A program made the position numbers and the translations under genes. The notes below the pieces were generated by a model. It was not told the origin of the DNA, searched no databases, and saw nothing but the letters and a program-made list of their open reading frames with translations. Below, one piece after another: positions 35,115 to 44,248 of a stretch of 51,982 bases of DNA. The stretch is taken from positions 1 to 51,982 of the forward strand of contig NZ_JAFKFX010000038.1 in the NCBI RefSeq assembly GCF_017308075.1, in the 5' to 3' direction. This DNA comes from Allobosea sp. (GTDB taxonomy: Bacteria > Pseudomonadota > Alphaproteobacteria > Rhizobiales > Beijerinckiaceae). Position 1 is the stretch's first letter; every line of letters begins with the position of its first letter.

Positions 35115-36887
35115 TCAATCCGGATCGCCTTCCGCCTCGGCCTTGGCCGGGCGCTTGCCGCGAGGCGACGCCGGCTCGCCCTTGGCGGGCGGCGCTTTCT
35201 CCGGCACGCCACCGAAACCAAAGACCTGCATCGGCTTGTCGCGGCCCTTGATCGCAATCTTGTAGGAGATCAGCCCCGGAAAGCTGCGGCCGGTGGCGGC
35301 GACCGTCTCGGCCGAGACGATGATGTCGGAAAGCAGCCGGCGCGTCGCCGCCTCGAGCTGGCTGGCGATCATCACGGTTTCACCGACCGTGATCTCGCGC
35401 CGCCCGATGCTCTCATTCTCGACCGCGCCCATGATCGCCGGCCCGCCATGGATCCCGATGCCGATGCGCAGCGGCAAGGGCAGGGCCGTCGCATATTCGC
35501 GGTTGAGCGCCTCGACGGCCCGCATCATGTCGCCGGCGGCGGCGATCGCGGCCATGCCGGCGCGGGCGGGCGTGGTCTCGAGGCCGAAGATGGCCATCAG
35601 CCCGTCGCCATAGATCGACTCGATCCGGCCGCCATGGGCGGCGATCGCCTGGGACATCTCGTCATAGAACCGGTTGAGCAGGGTCATCAGCTCCTGCGGG
35701 AGCTGCCTTTCGGCCAGGGCCGTGAAGGCGCGCAGATCGGCGACCATCACGGTCAGCCCCTTCCTGGCGATGCCGGCAGCGGGATCGAGCGCCCCTGTCG
35801 GACCGGCACCGCGCTGCCTGGCGGCAAGCAGGATCTGGACCTGGAGGTCGTGCTTCGGCCGGATCTGGCAGGCGAGGCGGACCCGCTCGCCAGCCGAGAT
35901 GCGACGCAGCAGCCGTGCCTCGTTCGGCCCGGGCGGCGGCAAATCGTCGGCGCCGTCGAGCACCAGCACGCGGCAGGTCGCGCAGCGGGCCCGCCCGCCA
36001 CACAGCGCCGCATGCGGAATGCCGAAGCGACGGAACATTTCCAGCAGGGTGAAGCCCGGCACGACCTTGCGCACGCCATGGCCGACGAAGCGGACGGTGA
36101 TCGCGCCCAGCGCCCGGGCCCGCAGCTCGCGGATCGCGACGAACAGCACGAAGCCTCCGACCAGGCCGAAGAAGGCCCGCTTCGCCCAGGTGACGTGCAG
36201 GTTGAAGGAATCGGCCTGCTGCGTGGTGTAGAGTTCCGGCGGCAGCGCCATCAGCCGCGCCTCGCGCCCGGCGACGACGAAGCCGATCAGCGCCAGCAGC
36301 GGCACCAGGATCGCCGCCAGCAGGAAAGGGTCGCGCCAGCGCGCATAGCTCTCGCGGGTGCGGAAGGTGAAGTGCAGCCCGATCACGCCATGCGTCCAGA
36401 CCAGCAGCAGCAGCAGGCTCTGCGTCAGCGCGAGATTCGGCCAGAGCCGGCGCAGCACGGCGTGATAGCTCTCGTCCTGCAGGAACAGCGCGCCCTGGAC
36501 ACGGGTCGCGACAATATGGTCGATCAGCAGCAGCGGGATCACCACGCCGAGCGCGATCTGCAGCACCTCGCGCATCGGCATGCGGAAGGTCCGGCGCTGC
36601 GCCACCCGCAGCAGCGCGAAGACGGGATGGATGATCAGCGAGCCATAGAGCAGAAGGAGCCCGAGCTTGCTGCTCCAGAATCCATGACGCCAGAGCTGCG
36701 CCGTCTCCATCGCCGCGAGGCCGAAGATCCCGACCGCGTGATTGACGAAATGCGTGGTCGCGAACAGCATCAGGATGCAGCCCGAGACGAAGCGCACGTC
36801 GCGGCTCCAGGAATTCACCTGCTCGAAATTGGAGGCGCTGGCCCGGCCGCCCGGAGTGGAAGGCCCCGAATTCGGAATCGAGCTCAT
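35115..36887 (-). CDS. six-TM, [2Fe-2S] ferredoxin, class III nucleotide cyclase-like protein
   Basis: A 590-residue protein in three parts. Residues 32-255 form six membrane helices with His46, His50, His87, His124, His166 and His172 in or near the helices, suiting b-type heme. Residues 262-355 are a plant-type ferredoxin with Cys296, Cys302, Cys305 and Cys340. Residues 376-560 are a class III cyclase domain keeping the metal Asps, Asp384 (VADLRAF) and Asp428 (YGDGLMAIFG). The motif normally reading VNxAxR is VMIASQ: the transition-state Asn is Met506 and the Arg is Gln510. It resembles the quinone-responsive diheme cyclase CyaC of Sinorhizobium. Cyclase activity is doubtful; redox sensing is likely. 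The start is ATG 36887 after GAGGG, 16 nt behind the cNMP-binding gene. Confidence 0.88.
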   Translation of the reverse strand: MSSIPNSGPSTPGGRASASNFEQVNSWSRDVRFVSGCILMLFATTHFVNHAVGIFGLAAMETAQLWRHGFWSSKLGLLLLYGSLIIHPVFALLRVAQRRTFRMPMREVLQIALGVVIPLLLIDHIVATRVQGALFLQDESYHAVLRRLWPNLALTQSLLLLLVWTHGVIGLHFTFRTRESYARWRDPFLLAAILVPLLALIGFVVAGREARLMALPPELYTTQQADSFNLHVTWAKRAFFGLVGGFVLFVAIRELRARALGAITVRFVGHGVRKVVPGFTLLEMFRRFGIPHAALCGGRARCATCRVLVLDGADDLPPPGPNEARLLRRISAGERVRLACQIRPKHDLQVQILLAARQRGAGPTGALDPAAGIARKGLTVMVADLRAFTALAERQLPQELMTLLNRFYDEMSQAIAAHGGRIESIYGDGLMAIFGLETTPARAGMAAIAAAGDMMRAVEALNREYATALPLPLRIGIGIHGGPAIMGAVENESIGRREITVGETVMIASQLEAATRRLLSDIIVSAETVAATGRSFPGLISYKIAIKGRDKPMQVFGFGGVPEKAPPAKGEPASPRGKRPAKAEAEGDPD

Positions 36888-36903
36888 AGTTGCCCTCGCG
36901 AGA

Positions 36904-37353
36904 TCACTGCGTCTTCTCGCCGCGCAGGACGGCACCGGCGAGCCGGTACAGCCGCGTGGCGAGGTCGCGCGACAGCGCCACCGCAAATTCAGGAACGCTG
37001 TCGAGCAGCTCGAAGAACAATTCGCGCGGCAGCCGCAACATCGAAACATCGGTCTTGGCGGTGATCCGGCCGACCGTGGGCTCGTTGGAGAGCAGCGGCA
37101 CGTCGCCGAGAAGGCTTCCCGTCGCCAGCCGGAAGGAATGCGCCTCACCGCTTGCCAGCGGGTGTGAGATCTCGATCTCGCCCTGGAGGATGCAGTAGAC
37201 CTCCTGCGGCCTCTGCCCCTCCTCGCTGATCAGGGTTCCGGCCGGGAAATGCCGCCGCTCCCCCATCAGCGCGAGCAGCTTGAGGCGCGATGCCGGCAGG
37301 GTCCGGAAAAGCGGAACCTCCTTCAGGCAGTTGATATCGCGCTCGAGCGTCAT
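36904..37353 (-). CDS. stand-alone cyclic nucleotide-binding domain protein
   Basis: A 149-residue protein consisting of one cNMP-binding domain and no helix-turn-helix. FRTLPASRLKLLALMGERRHFPAGTLISEEGQ is the N-terminal bundle and first strands. The phosphate-binding cassette reads LLGDVPLLSNEPTVGRITA: Gly83, then Asp84 where Glu is usual, and Arg96 kept. Arg96 normally grips the cyclic phosphate. The start overlaps the stop of the ABC-like gene as ATGA (37350-37353), and the cyclase-like gene follows closely. It probably reads or transmits the cyclase signal, perhaps to the ABC-like membrane protein. Confidence 0.93.
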   Translation of the reverse strand: MTLERDINCLKEVPLFRTLPASRLKLLALMGERRHFPAGTLISEEGQRPQEVYCILQGEIEISHPLASGEAHSFRLATGSLLGDVPLLSNEPTVGRITAKTDVSMLRLPRELFFELLDSVPEFAVALSRDLATRLYRLAGAVLRGEKTQ

Positions 37354-40082
37354 GTTCTCGCCTCGATCCGCCCGGCGCCGTCCTGCGGCGGCGGTGCGAT
37401 GAGCTCATCGGCCTCGCCTTCGGCCTCGTCTTCGCCCGGAATTTGGCCGGCCGGACCGCGGAAAACCAGCTTGTCCGAGATATCGGCAGCGAGGTGGGGG
37501 TCGGTCAAGAGCAGGAACAGCGTCTGTTCCCGGCAATGGGCGATGAGACGCGAAACCAGCCCGGCAGGATCGCTGCCTGCGGCGAGGAAGCCGTCGAGAT
37601 CGAGCACCAATATGTCGGGGCGTTTGATCAGCGCCTGGGCGAGCGGCACCATCAGCCGCAGCCGCAGCGGCAGATGGCGGCCGCGCGGCCCGGCATCGGT
37701 GTCGAGCCCGAGACGGTAGGCGGCCGCGTCCAGGCCCGCCCGCGACAAGGCGTTGCGGACGATCGCCGCCACCTTCTCCCCGGCATCGGCGCCGAAGCCG
37801 AGGCGGCCGAAGAAGAGGTTGTCGCGCACGCTGGCACCGTGGATGACGTCGTTGGGATCGTAGAACTCGACCTCTTCGCTGCTCTCCGGCGGCTGATAGG
37901 TCTTGAAGGTCTGGCGCGCGCGCAGGATGCGGCGCTGCAGGGCGTCGTCGAGCAGGTTGAGCCGGTGTTTGGGCTCGATATAGCGCAGCGCCAGCCCCAT
38001 GACCTCGCGTTGCGTCTCCGGGTCGAGTGGCCCACGCATATCGTGCCGGCGCAGCGCCTCGGCGAGCTCGTTCAGCTTCTCGATATCGAGGTCGCCGCCG
38101 AAACCATAGCGCGCGAACAGCGCCTGGCCCTGGACCATGTCGGCGAAAATTTCGACCAGGGTGTTGACGATGCGCGCCCCGATCTCGGTGAGCGGCTCCT
38201 CGAGCGCTTCCGCCTGGAGCACGGATCGGGCGTAGGAATCTTCGAGCAGCACCTCCGCCGGCCTGCGGCCGTTGCGGATCGCGCCGAAGATCAGATTCTC
38301 GGCAATCGTCGCATTGGCGTTGTAGCGCTCGGGATCGAAGGTCTCGATCAGCCCGCCCAGATTCGACCGCGCCAATTCGGCGGTGACCACCCGGCGCGCC
38401 TCGATGATGCGCTCGGCCGCCCCTTCCGGCAGCGGCGCGATCACCTTGGCGTCCAGGCCGAGCTCGTAGATTTCGTCGGAGCAGCCGAGCATGTCGAGCA
38501 CGGCGAGCACATGCGCCTCCAGGGCATCGGCCCCCTCCAGCCCGACGCCTTCATAGTCGTTCCAGTCGGCGGTGAAGGGCAGCGGCGTATTGCCGGCGCG
38601 CAGCGCCTCGATGAAGCGACGATGCTCGGTCTGATCGACCGAACGACCCGGCCGGATCGTCGGTCGCCGCCGCTTCAGCGGCAGCAGCAGATTGTCGCGC
38701 AGCCGGCCATTGATGATCTCGGCATCCGGGCCGGCATAGCCGATCATATGGCTGGCGCTCTCGACGCTGAACGAGCTCAGCGGCCGACCATCGATGAGCA
38801 CCCGTCCTTCATAGCCCATGCTCTGCCGGCCGAGAATGCGTCCTAGCGTGTCGCGCCCGCTGCCAGCGGGCCCGATCAGGGCGATGCAGCCGGGGCGCTT
38901 CACCGAAAAGGAAAGCGGCAGCAGCAGCGGCTGGCCGCGATGATCCGACATCTCGACCTTGTCGAGCCGGATTTCGCCCTGCTTCGGCAGACTCGCAACC
39001 CCGTCCTTCTCCTCGAGCTCCAGCGTCTCGCGCGGATTGAACTGCGCGATCACCTGCTCGTATTTGATCATGACGTCGTTGCGCTGCTGGTCCCAGTCGA
39101 TCAGCTCCTTCACCGGCGGCGGCAAGTCGCGATAGGCGCCGATCACGGCGACGAGCTGGCCGATGTCGAGCCGGCCTTGCAACGCGAAGAAGCCGCCGAT
39201 CGCGTAGAAGAAGAAGGGCGTGATCTGCGCCAGGAGGTTGTTCAGGAACTTGACCGCGAATTTGCGCTTGTAGAGCGCGAAGCGGATATCGAACAGCGTG
39301 CCGAGCCGGCCGGCAATGTCGGACTGGATATAGGAGGTCGCGCCATGGCCCTGGATGGTCGGGCCGGCATCGACAATCTCGCCGATCCTGCCGGCGAGCT
39401 GGCGCGAGGCGATCTGGCGCTCGCGACCGAGGCGCAATTGCTCACGGCGCAGGATCGGGATGATCACGGCCTGCATCAGCACGATCAAAAGCGCGATCGA
39501 GCCGAGCCAGACGCTCTGCATCATGATGAAGACCAGCGCCGTCAGCGCCTGGCTGAGCAGGAAGGCCGGCTGGATGAAGGCGTCGCCGACGAAGCTGCCG
39601 ATCGGCTCGACCTCGTCCTTGATCATGCTCGCCACCTCGGCCGGCTTGACCGCGCGGATATCCTCCGGACGGAAACGCATCAGCTGAGCGAAAAGATCGT
39701 AGCGCATGCGCCGCAACATGCGCTCGCCGAGAATGCCCTTGCGCACATTGATGGCGTATTTGAAGCCGCCATTGATCAGCACGAGGCCGAGGAAATAGAA
39801 GCTCAGCGACAGCAGCAGGCCGAGCTGCCCGACCTGGAAGCCCTCGAAGATCGGCAGGCTGCCGCCGCCGAGGAGATCGGGCAGATGCAGGGTCCAGTCG
39901 AAGACCGTCACCGAGGTCCTGCCGTTTCTGAAGGCGCCCCCCTGGATCGCATCGTTGACGATGCGCTTGGGCACGTCGAACGAGGCCCAGTTGAACGGGA
40001 TCGAGACGAGGATGATCAGCAGAACGACGATCTGCTCGGCGCGGCTCTTCTGCCAGACATACCGGAAGAGGCTTCTCTCCAA
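37350..40082 (-). CDS. ABC exporter-like membrane protein with degenerate nucleotide-binding domain and long insertion
   Basis: A 910-residue protein. Residues 1-320 are a type I exporter membrane domain (SIPFNWASFDVPKRIVNDAI, MLRRMRYDLFAQLMRF, VAVIGAYRDLPPPVKELIDW). The ATPase domain is altered at most key sites. Walker A is GPAGSGRDT (404-412), with Lys changed to Arg410 and Ser/Thr to Asp411. The signature region reads LPLRLRLM, not LSGGQ (804-811). Walker B is ILVLDLDG with Leu829 in place of the catalytic Glu. Walker A and B are about 415 residues apart instead of some 120. The insertion holds three similar motifs: RLRDNLLL (460), TIAENLIFG (592), SVRDNLFFG (751). It is first in an operon with the cNMP-binding and cyclase-like genes. 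ATP-driven transport is unlikely in the usual form. Confidence 0.9.
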   Translation of the reverse strand: MERSLFRYVWQKSRAEQIVVLLIILVSIPFNWASFDVPKRIVNDAIQGGAFRNGRTSVTVFDWTLHLPDLLGGGSLPIFEGFQVGQLGLLLSLSFYFLGLVLINGGFKYAINVRKGILGERMLRRMRYDLFAQLMRFRPEDIRAVKPAEVASMIKDEVEPIGSFVGDAFIQPAFLLSQALTALVFIMMQSVWLGSIALLIVLMQAVIIPILRREQLRLGRERQIASRQLAGRIGEIVDAGPTIQGHGATSYIQSDIAGRLGTLFDIRFALYKRKFAVKFLNNLLAQITPFFFYAIGGFFALQGRLDIGQLVAVIGAYRDLPPPVKELIDWDQQRNDVMIKYEQVIAQFNPRETLELEEKDGVASLPKQGEIRLDKVEMSDHRGQPLLLPLSFSVKRPGCIALIGPAGSGRDTLGRILGRQSMGYEGRVLIDGRPLSSFSVESASHMIGYAGPDAEIINGRLRDNLLLPLKRRRPTIRPGRSVDQTEHRRFIEALRAGNTPLPFTADWNDYEGVGLEGADALEAHVLAVLDMLGCSDEIYELGLDAKVIAPLPEGAAERIIEARRVVTAELARSNLGGLIETFDPERYNANATIAENLIFGAIRNGRRPAEVLLEDSYARSVLQAEALEEPLTEIGARIVNTLVEIFADMVQGQALFARYGFGGDLDIEKLNELAEALRRHDMRGPLDPETQREVMGLALRYIEPKHRLNLLDDALQRRILRARQTFKTYQPPESSEEVEFYDPNDVIHGASVRDNLFFGRLGFGADAGEKVAAIVRNALSRAGLDAAAYRLGLDTDAGPRGRHLPLRLRLMVPLAQALIKRPDILVLDLDGFLAAGSDPAGLVSRLIAHCREQTLFLLLTDPHLAADISDKLVFRGPAGQIPGEDEAEGEADELIAPPPQDGAGRIEART

Positions 40083-40420
40083 GGGGTAATCCCGTCCTCA
40101 GGCCGCAAGCGCCGGTAAGCCGGCCCGGCGCAGGGCTCATATGTGGTCAGTTCTCGTCCTCGTGCAATGCGCGGCAGGCAGGCGCGGGGACTCGACAAGA
40201 ACCACTATTTCAAGTTCCGTCGCAGGGGGGAAGCCGAACCCGCCGACCGGGACGGGAATTGCGCCCGTTCCGGCCGCCGACATGTTGCGCGGACGTCATC
40301 GAGGCAGGACAATCTGCGCGGGATTGACGGATCGGGGATCGGCGCCGGAGATGGTACCAGAATGCCGGCGGGCCGCGCCTGCCGGCGGCAACCGAACAGA
40401 GGCTACGGCGTTCGCCGCTC
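40083..40420. other. 338-nt divergent promoter region between the ABC-like and peptide-transporter operons
   Basis: No gene is apparent. CCGGGACGGG (40247-40256) and CCCGTTCCGG (40264-40273) form a stem with one G-T pair around a 7-nt loop. This could be an operator or a leader hairpin. I do not find a convincing -35/-10 pair on either strand. Confidence 0.6.
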
Positions 40421-42307
40421 ATGGATATTCTTGAGATCAGGGACCTGCGTATCGGCTTCACCGTCCACGGCCTCGCTCGCGATGTCGTGAAGGGCGTTTC
40501 TTTCCGGATCCCCGCCGGCAAAACCGTGGCGCTCGTCGGGGAATCCGGCTCGGGCAAATCGGTGATCTCGCAGGCGATCATGGGCTTGCTGCCGCGGGCC
40601 GGCGCCGTCACCGGCGGGCAGATCCTGTTCCGCGATCCACAGGATCAGGCGATGGCGATCGACATCGCCGCGCTGCCGGCGGAGGGCAAGGAGATCAGAG
40701 CGCTGCGCGGCGGGCGCATCGGCATGATCTTCCAGGAGCCGATGTCCTCGCTCTCGCCGGTCCATACCATCGGCAACCAGATCGAAGAGGCGCTGCTCCT
40801 GCACCGGCCGATGCCGAAGCCGCAGGCCAGGGAGCTGATCGCCGCGATGCTGAAGCGCGTCGGCTTCAAGGACCCGGTGCGAGCCTATGGCTTCTACCCG
40901 TTCGAGCTCTCCGGCGGCCTGCGCCAGCGCGCCATGCTCGCCATGGCGCTGATCTGCAAGCCGGCTCTGCTGATCGCCGACGAGCCGACCACCGCGCTCG
41001 ACGTCACCATCCAGGCCCAGGTCCTCGACCTGATGCGCGAGCTCCAGGCCGAGATGGGCATGGCGATCCTGCTCATCACCCATGATCTCGGCGTCGTCGC
41101 CAACATGGCCGACGAGGTCGTGGTGATCTACCATGGCGAGATCATGGAAAGCGGCACCGCCGAGGATATCTTCCGCCGCCCGCAGCATCCCTATCTCAAG
41201 GCTCTGCTCAACGCCTCGCCGCATTTCGACATGCAGGAGGGCGAAAGGCTGGTGGCGCTGCGCGAGGCGCGTCCGCGCCCGCCGGCCACCACCAAGGCGC
41301 AGCCGGCCCCGCGCCCTGCCGGCAGCCCGGACGCGCCATTGCTCGCAGTACGCCATCTGCGCAAGACCTACACCACCGGTTCCAGCCGCTTCTTCGGCAA
41401 GTCCACGAAAGCGACCGTGCTGGCGGTCGACGATGTCGGCTTCGACATCAGGCGCGGCGAGTGCCTCGGCCTGGTCGGCGAGAGCGGCTGTGGCAAGACC
41501 ACGGTCAGCAAGCTGATCATGCGGGCGGTCACCGCCGATTCCGGCGAGGTCTGGTTCGACGACGGCCAGCGGCGCACTGATGTCCTCGGGCTGAAGGGCG
41601 AGGAACTGCGCCGCTTCCGCACCCGCGTCCAGATGATCTTCCAGGATCCGGTCTCGTCACTCTCGCCGCGCATGACGGTGATGAACATCCTGCGCGAGCC
41701 GCTCTCCATCCATGAGCGCGGTGACGGCGCCGAGCAGAAGGCTCGCGTCAGGGCGCTGATGGAGGATGTCGGGCTCGATCCGCGCTTCCTCAACCGCTAT
41801 CCGCATTCCTTCTCCGGCGGCCAGCGCCAGCGCATCGGCATCGCCCGCGCGCTTGCGCTCGATCCTGACCTGATCATCTGCGACGAGCCGGTGTCGGCGC
41901 TCGACGTATCGGTCCAGGCCCAGGTCCTCAACCTGCTCAAGGATCTCCAGGCCGAGCGCGGGCTGACCTTCCTGTTCATCTCGCACAATCTCGCCGTGGT
42001 GAACTACATGGCCGATCGGATCGCGGTGATGGCCAATGGCCGCATCGTCGAGCTCGCGCCGCGCCACACCCTGTTCAGCGCGCCGGTCCACCCCTACACC
42101 AAGGCGCTGCTGAAATCGGTCCCCTTCGCCGATCTCGACCGCAAGCTCGACTTCAAGCTGGCGGCGCCCAGCGGCGCCTCCGACATGCGGCACTGGCCGG
42201 CCTGCTTCAAGCCGGAGGGCGATGGCGAGCGGCTCGCCCATCTCGATCTCGGCGCCGGCCATCTCGTGCTCGCCCGCCAGGGCGCAGACGTCAGGGAGCT
42301 TGCCTGA
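40421..42307 (+). CDS. oligopeptide-type ABC transporter, duplicated ATP-binding protein
   Basis: A 628-residue protein with two complete ATPase domains, as in YejF or fused OppD-OppF. Domain 1 has [20 protein letters not shown] and [12 protein letters not shown]. Domain 2 has [23 protein letters not shown] and [12 protein letters not shown]. Each has an Opp-type C-terminal extension. It energises import of peptides or similar solutes with the two permeases downstream. The last 35 residues, after the usual end, contain a Cys in [12 protein letters not shown] that may be the Opp-type FeS-like remnant. Its stop overlaps the binding-protein start by one base (TGATG). Confidence 0.96.
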   Translation: MDILEIRDLRIGFTVHGLARDVVKGVSFRIPAGKTVALVGESGSGKSVISQAIMGLLPRAGAVTGGQILFRDPQDQAMAIDIAALPAEGKEIRALRGGRIGMIFQEPMSSLSPVHTIGNQIEEALLLHRPMPKPQARELIAAMLKRVGFKDPVRAYGFYPFELSGGLRQRAMLAMALICKPALLIADEPTTALDVTIQAQVLDLMRELQAEMGMAILLITHDLGVVANMADEVVVIYHGEIMESGTAEDIFRRPQHPYLKALLNASPHFDMQEGERLVALREARPRPPATTKAQPAPRPAGSPDAPLLAVRHLRKTYTTGSSRFFGKSTKATVLAVDDVGFDIRRGECLGLVGESGCGKTTVSKLIMRAVTADSGEVWFDDGQRRTDVLGLKGEELRRFRTRVQMIFQDPVSSLSPRMTVMNILREPLSIHERGDGAEQKARVRALMEDVGLDPRFLNRYPHSFSGGQRQRIGIARALALDPDLIICDEPVSALDVSVQAQVLNLLKDLQAERGLTFLFISHNLAVVNYMADRIAVMANGRIVELAPRHTLFSAPVHPYTKALLKSVPFADLDRKLDFKLAAPSGASDMRHWPACFKPEGDGERLAHLDLGAGHLVLARQGADVRELA

Positions 42308-44244
42308 TGACGACGCGGCGCGAAACCTTGGCGATGCTCGCCGCGCTGGCCGCACAGACGGTTCCCTTCGCAGGCGCCGCCCGGGCCCGGGACTATATCG
42401 ACAGCCCTGCCCTCGCCGCCCAGGTCGCGGCCGGGCAGCTGCCGCCGCTCGCCCAGCGCCTGCCCCAAAATCCACGCGTCATCGATGTCGGCGCGATGGG
42501 GCGCGAGCCCGGCCGGCATGGCGGCACGGTACGCATGCTGATGGGCGACCAGCGCGACATCCGCATGATGACGATCTACGGCTATGCCCGTCTCGTCGGC
42601 TATGACGACAAGCTCGACCTTGTGCCGGACCTGCTGGAATCCGTCGAGGTCGAGCAGGGGCGCATCTTCACCCTGCGGCTGCGGGCCGGGCACCGCTGGT
42701 CCGACGGACATCCCTTCACCGCCGAGGATTTTCGCTACTGGTGGGAGGATGTCGCCAACAACAGGCGGCTCTCGCCGGGCGGGCCGCCTCAGGCCCTGGT
42801 CATCGCCGACGAGAAGGCAACACTCGAAATCCTCGACCAGCGCACGCTGCGCTATTCCTGGGCCAGGCCGAACCCGGTCTTCCTGCCGGCGCTGGCCGGT
42901 GCCCAGCCGCTCTATATCGCCATGCCCGCCCATTATCTGCGGCAATTCCATGAGCGTTATGCCGACAAGGAGGCGCTGGCGAAAAAGGTCCGGGAGATCC
43001 GCGTCAAGGACTGGGGCGCGCTGCACGAGCGCTTCTCGCGCCAGTACCGCCCGGAGAACCCCGACCTGCCGACGCTCGATGCCTGGCGCAACACCACGCC
43101 GATCCCGGCCGAGCAGTTCATCTTCGTCCGCAACCCCTATTTCCATCGCGTCGACGAGAATGGCCGGCAATTGCCCTATGTCGACGAGGTCAAGATCAAT
43201 ATCGGCACAGCATCGCTGATCCCGGCCAAGACTGCGGCCGGCGAGGCCGATTTGCAGGCCCGCTATCTGCGCTTCGACAACTACACCTTCCTCAAGGAAG
43301 CCTCGAAGCGGATGAATTTCGACGTCCGGCTCTGGAAGCGCGCGGAAGGCGCTTATTTCGCGCTGATGCCCAATCTCAATGCCGTCGATCCGGCCTGGCG
43401 CACGCTCAACCGCGACCAGCGCTGGCGCCGGGCGCTCTCGCTCTCGATCAACCGCAAGGACGTCAACCGGGTCATCTTCTTCGGCCTGGCCAAGGAAAGT
43501 GGCAACACCGCCCTGCCCGAAAGCCCGCTCCACGACCGCTCGCTCGCCCATATGTGGATGAAGCAGGACCGGGCGGAGGCGAACCGCCTGCTCGACGAGA
43601 TCGGGCTCGACAAGCGCGATTCGGAAGGCATCAGGCTGTTTCCCGACGGCAGGCGCCTGGAATTCACCATCGAGACCGCCGGCGCCTCGACCGAGGAGAC
43701 CGACATCCTCGATCTGCTGAAGGAGGATTTCCGCGCCATCGGCCTGAAGATGCACCCGCGCTCCTCGCAGCTCGACGTCTTCCGCCGCCGCATCCTCGCC
43801 GGCCAGACGGTGATGTCGGTCTGGACCGGCATGGACAATGCGCTGGTCGCCGCCGAGATGGAGCCCGACGCGCTGGCGCCGACCTCGTCCAGCCAGTTCA
43901 ACTGGCCGCGCTGGGGCCAGTTCTTCGAATCCGGCGGGCGCGAGGGCGAGGCGCCCGATCTGCCGGAGGCCCGGGAGCTGAGCGAGCTCTACATCGCCTG
44001 GCGCCGCTCGACGACCCATGAGGAGCGCCGGCTGATCTGGCAGAAGATGCTGCGGATCAATGCCGAGCAGCTCTTCTCGATCGGCGTGATCAACGCCACG
44101 CTTCAGCCGGTCGTGGTTTCCAGGGACCTGCGCAACGTCCCCGAGAAAGGGCTCTACAGCTTCGAGCCCGGCGCCTTCTTCGGCCGCTATCTGCCGGACA
44201 CCTTCTGGTTCGCCGACGCGCCGGCGGCAAAGCGGGAGCCGTGA
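42307..44244 (+). CDS. ABC transporter extracellular solute-binding protein, family 5
   Basis: A 645-residue periplasmic receptor. The signal peptide [27 protein letters not shown] is Tat-like (TRRETLAML). The mature protein has family 5 hallmarks: LRAGHRWSDGHPFTAEDFRYWWED, RNPYFHRVDENGRQLPYVDEV and WRRALSLSINRKDVN. At over 600 residues it is longer than DppA and similar to YejA-type receptors. It carries peptides or glycan-derived solutes to the permease pair. The ligand is not evident. Confidence 0.95.
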   Translation: MTTRRETLAMLAALAAQTVPFAGAARARDYIDSPALAAQVAAGQLPPLAQRLPQNPRVIDVGAMGREPGRHGGTVRMLMGDQRDIRMMTIYGYARLVGYDDKLDLVPDLLESVEVEQGRIFTLRLRAGHRWSDGHPFTAEDFRYWWEDVANNRRLSPGGPPQALVIADEKATLEILDQRTLRYSWARPNPVFLPALAGAQPLYIAMPAHYLRQFHERYADKEALAKKVREIRVKDWGALHERFSRQYRPENPDLPTLDAWRNTTPIPAEQFIFVRNPYFHRVDENGRQLPYVDEVKINIGTASLIPAKTAAGEADLQARYLRFDNYTFLKEASKRMNFDVRLWKRAEGAYFALMPNLNAVDPAWRTLNRDQRWRRALSLSINRKDVNRVIFFGLAKESGNTALPESPLHDRSLAHMWMKQDRAEANRLLDEIGLDKRDSEGIRLFPDGRRLEFTIETAGASTEETDILDLLKEDFRAIGLKMHPRSSQLDVFRRRILAGQTVMSVWTGMDNALVAAEMEPDALAPTSSSQFNWPRWGQFFESGGREGEAPDLPEARELSELYIAWRRSTTHEERRLIWQKMLRINAEQLFSIGVINATLQPVVVSRDLRNVPEKGLYSFEPGAFFGRYLPDTFWFADAPAAKREP

Positions 44245-44248
44245 CGCC

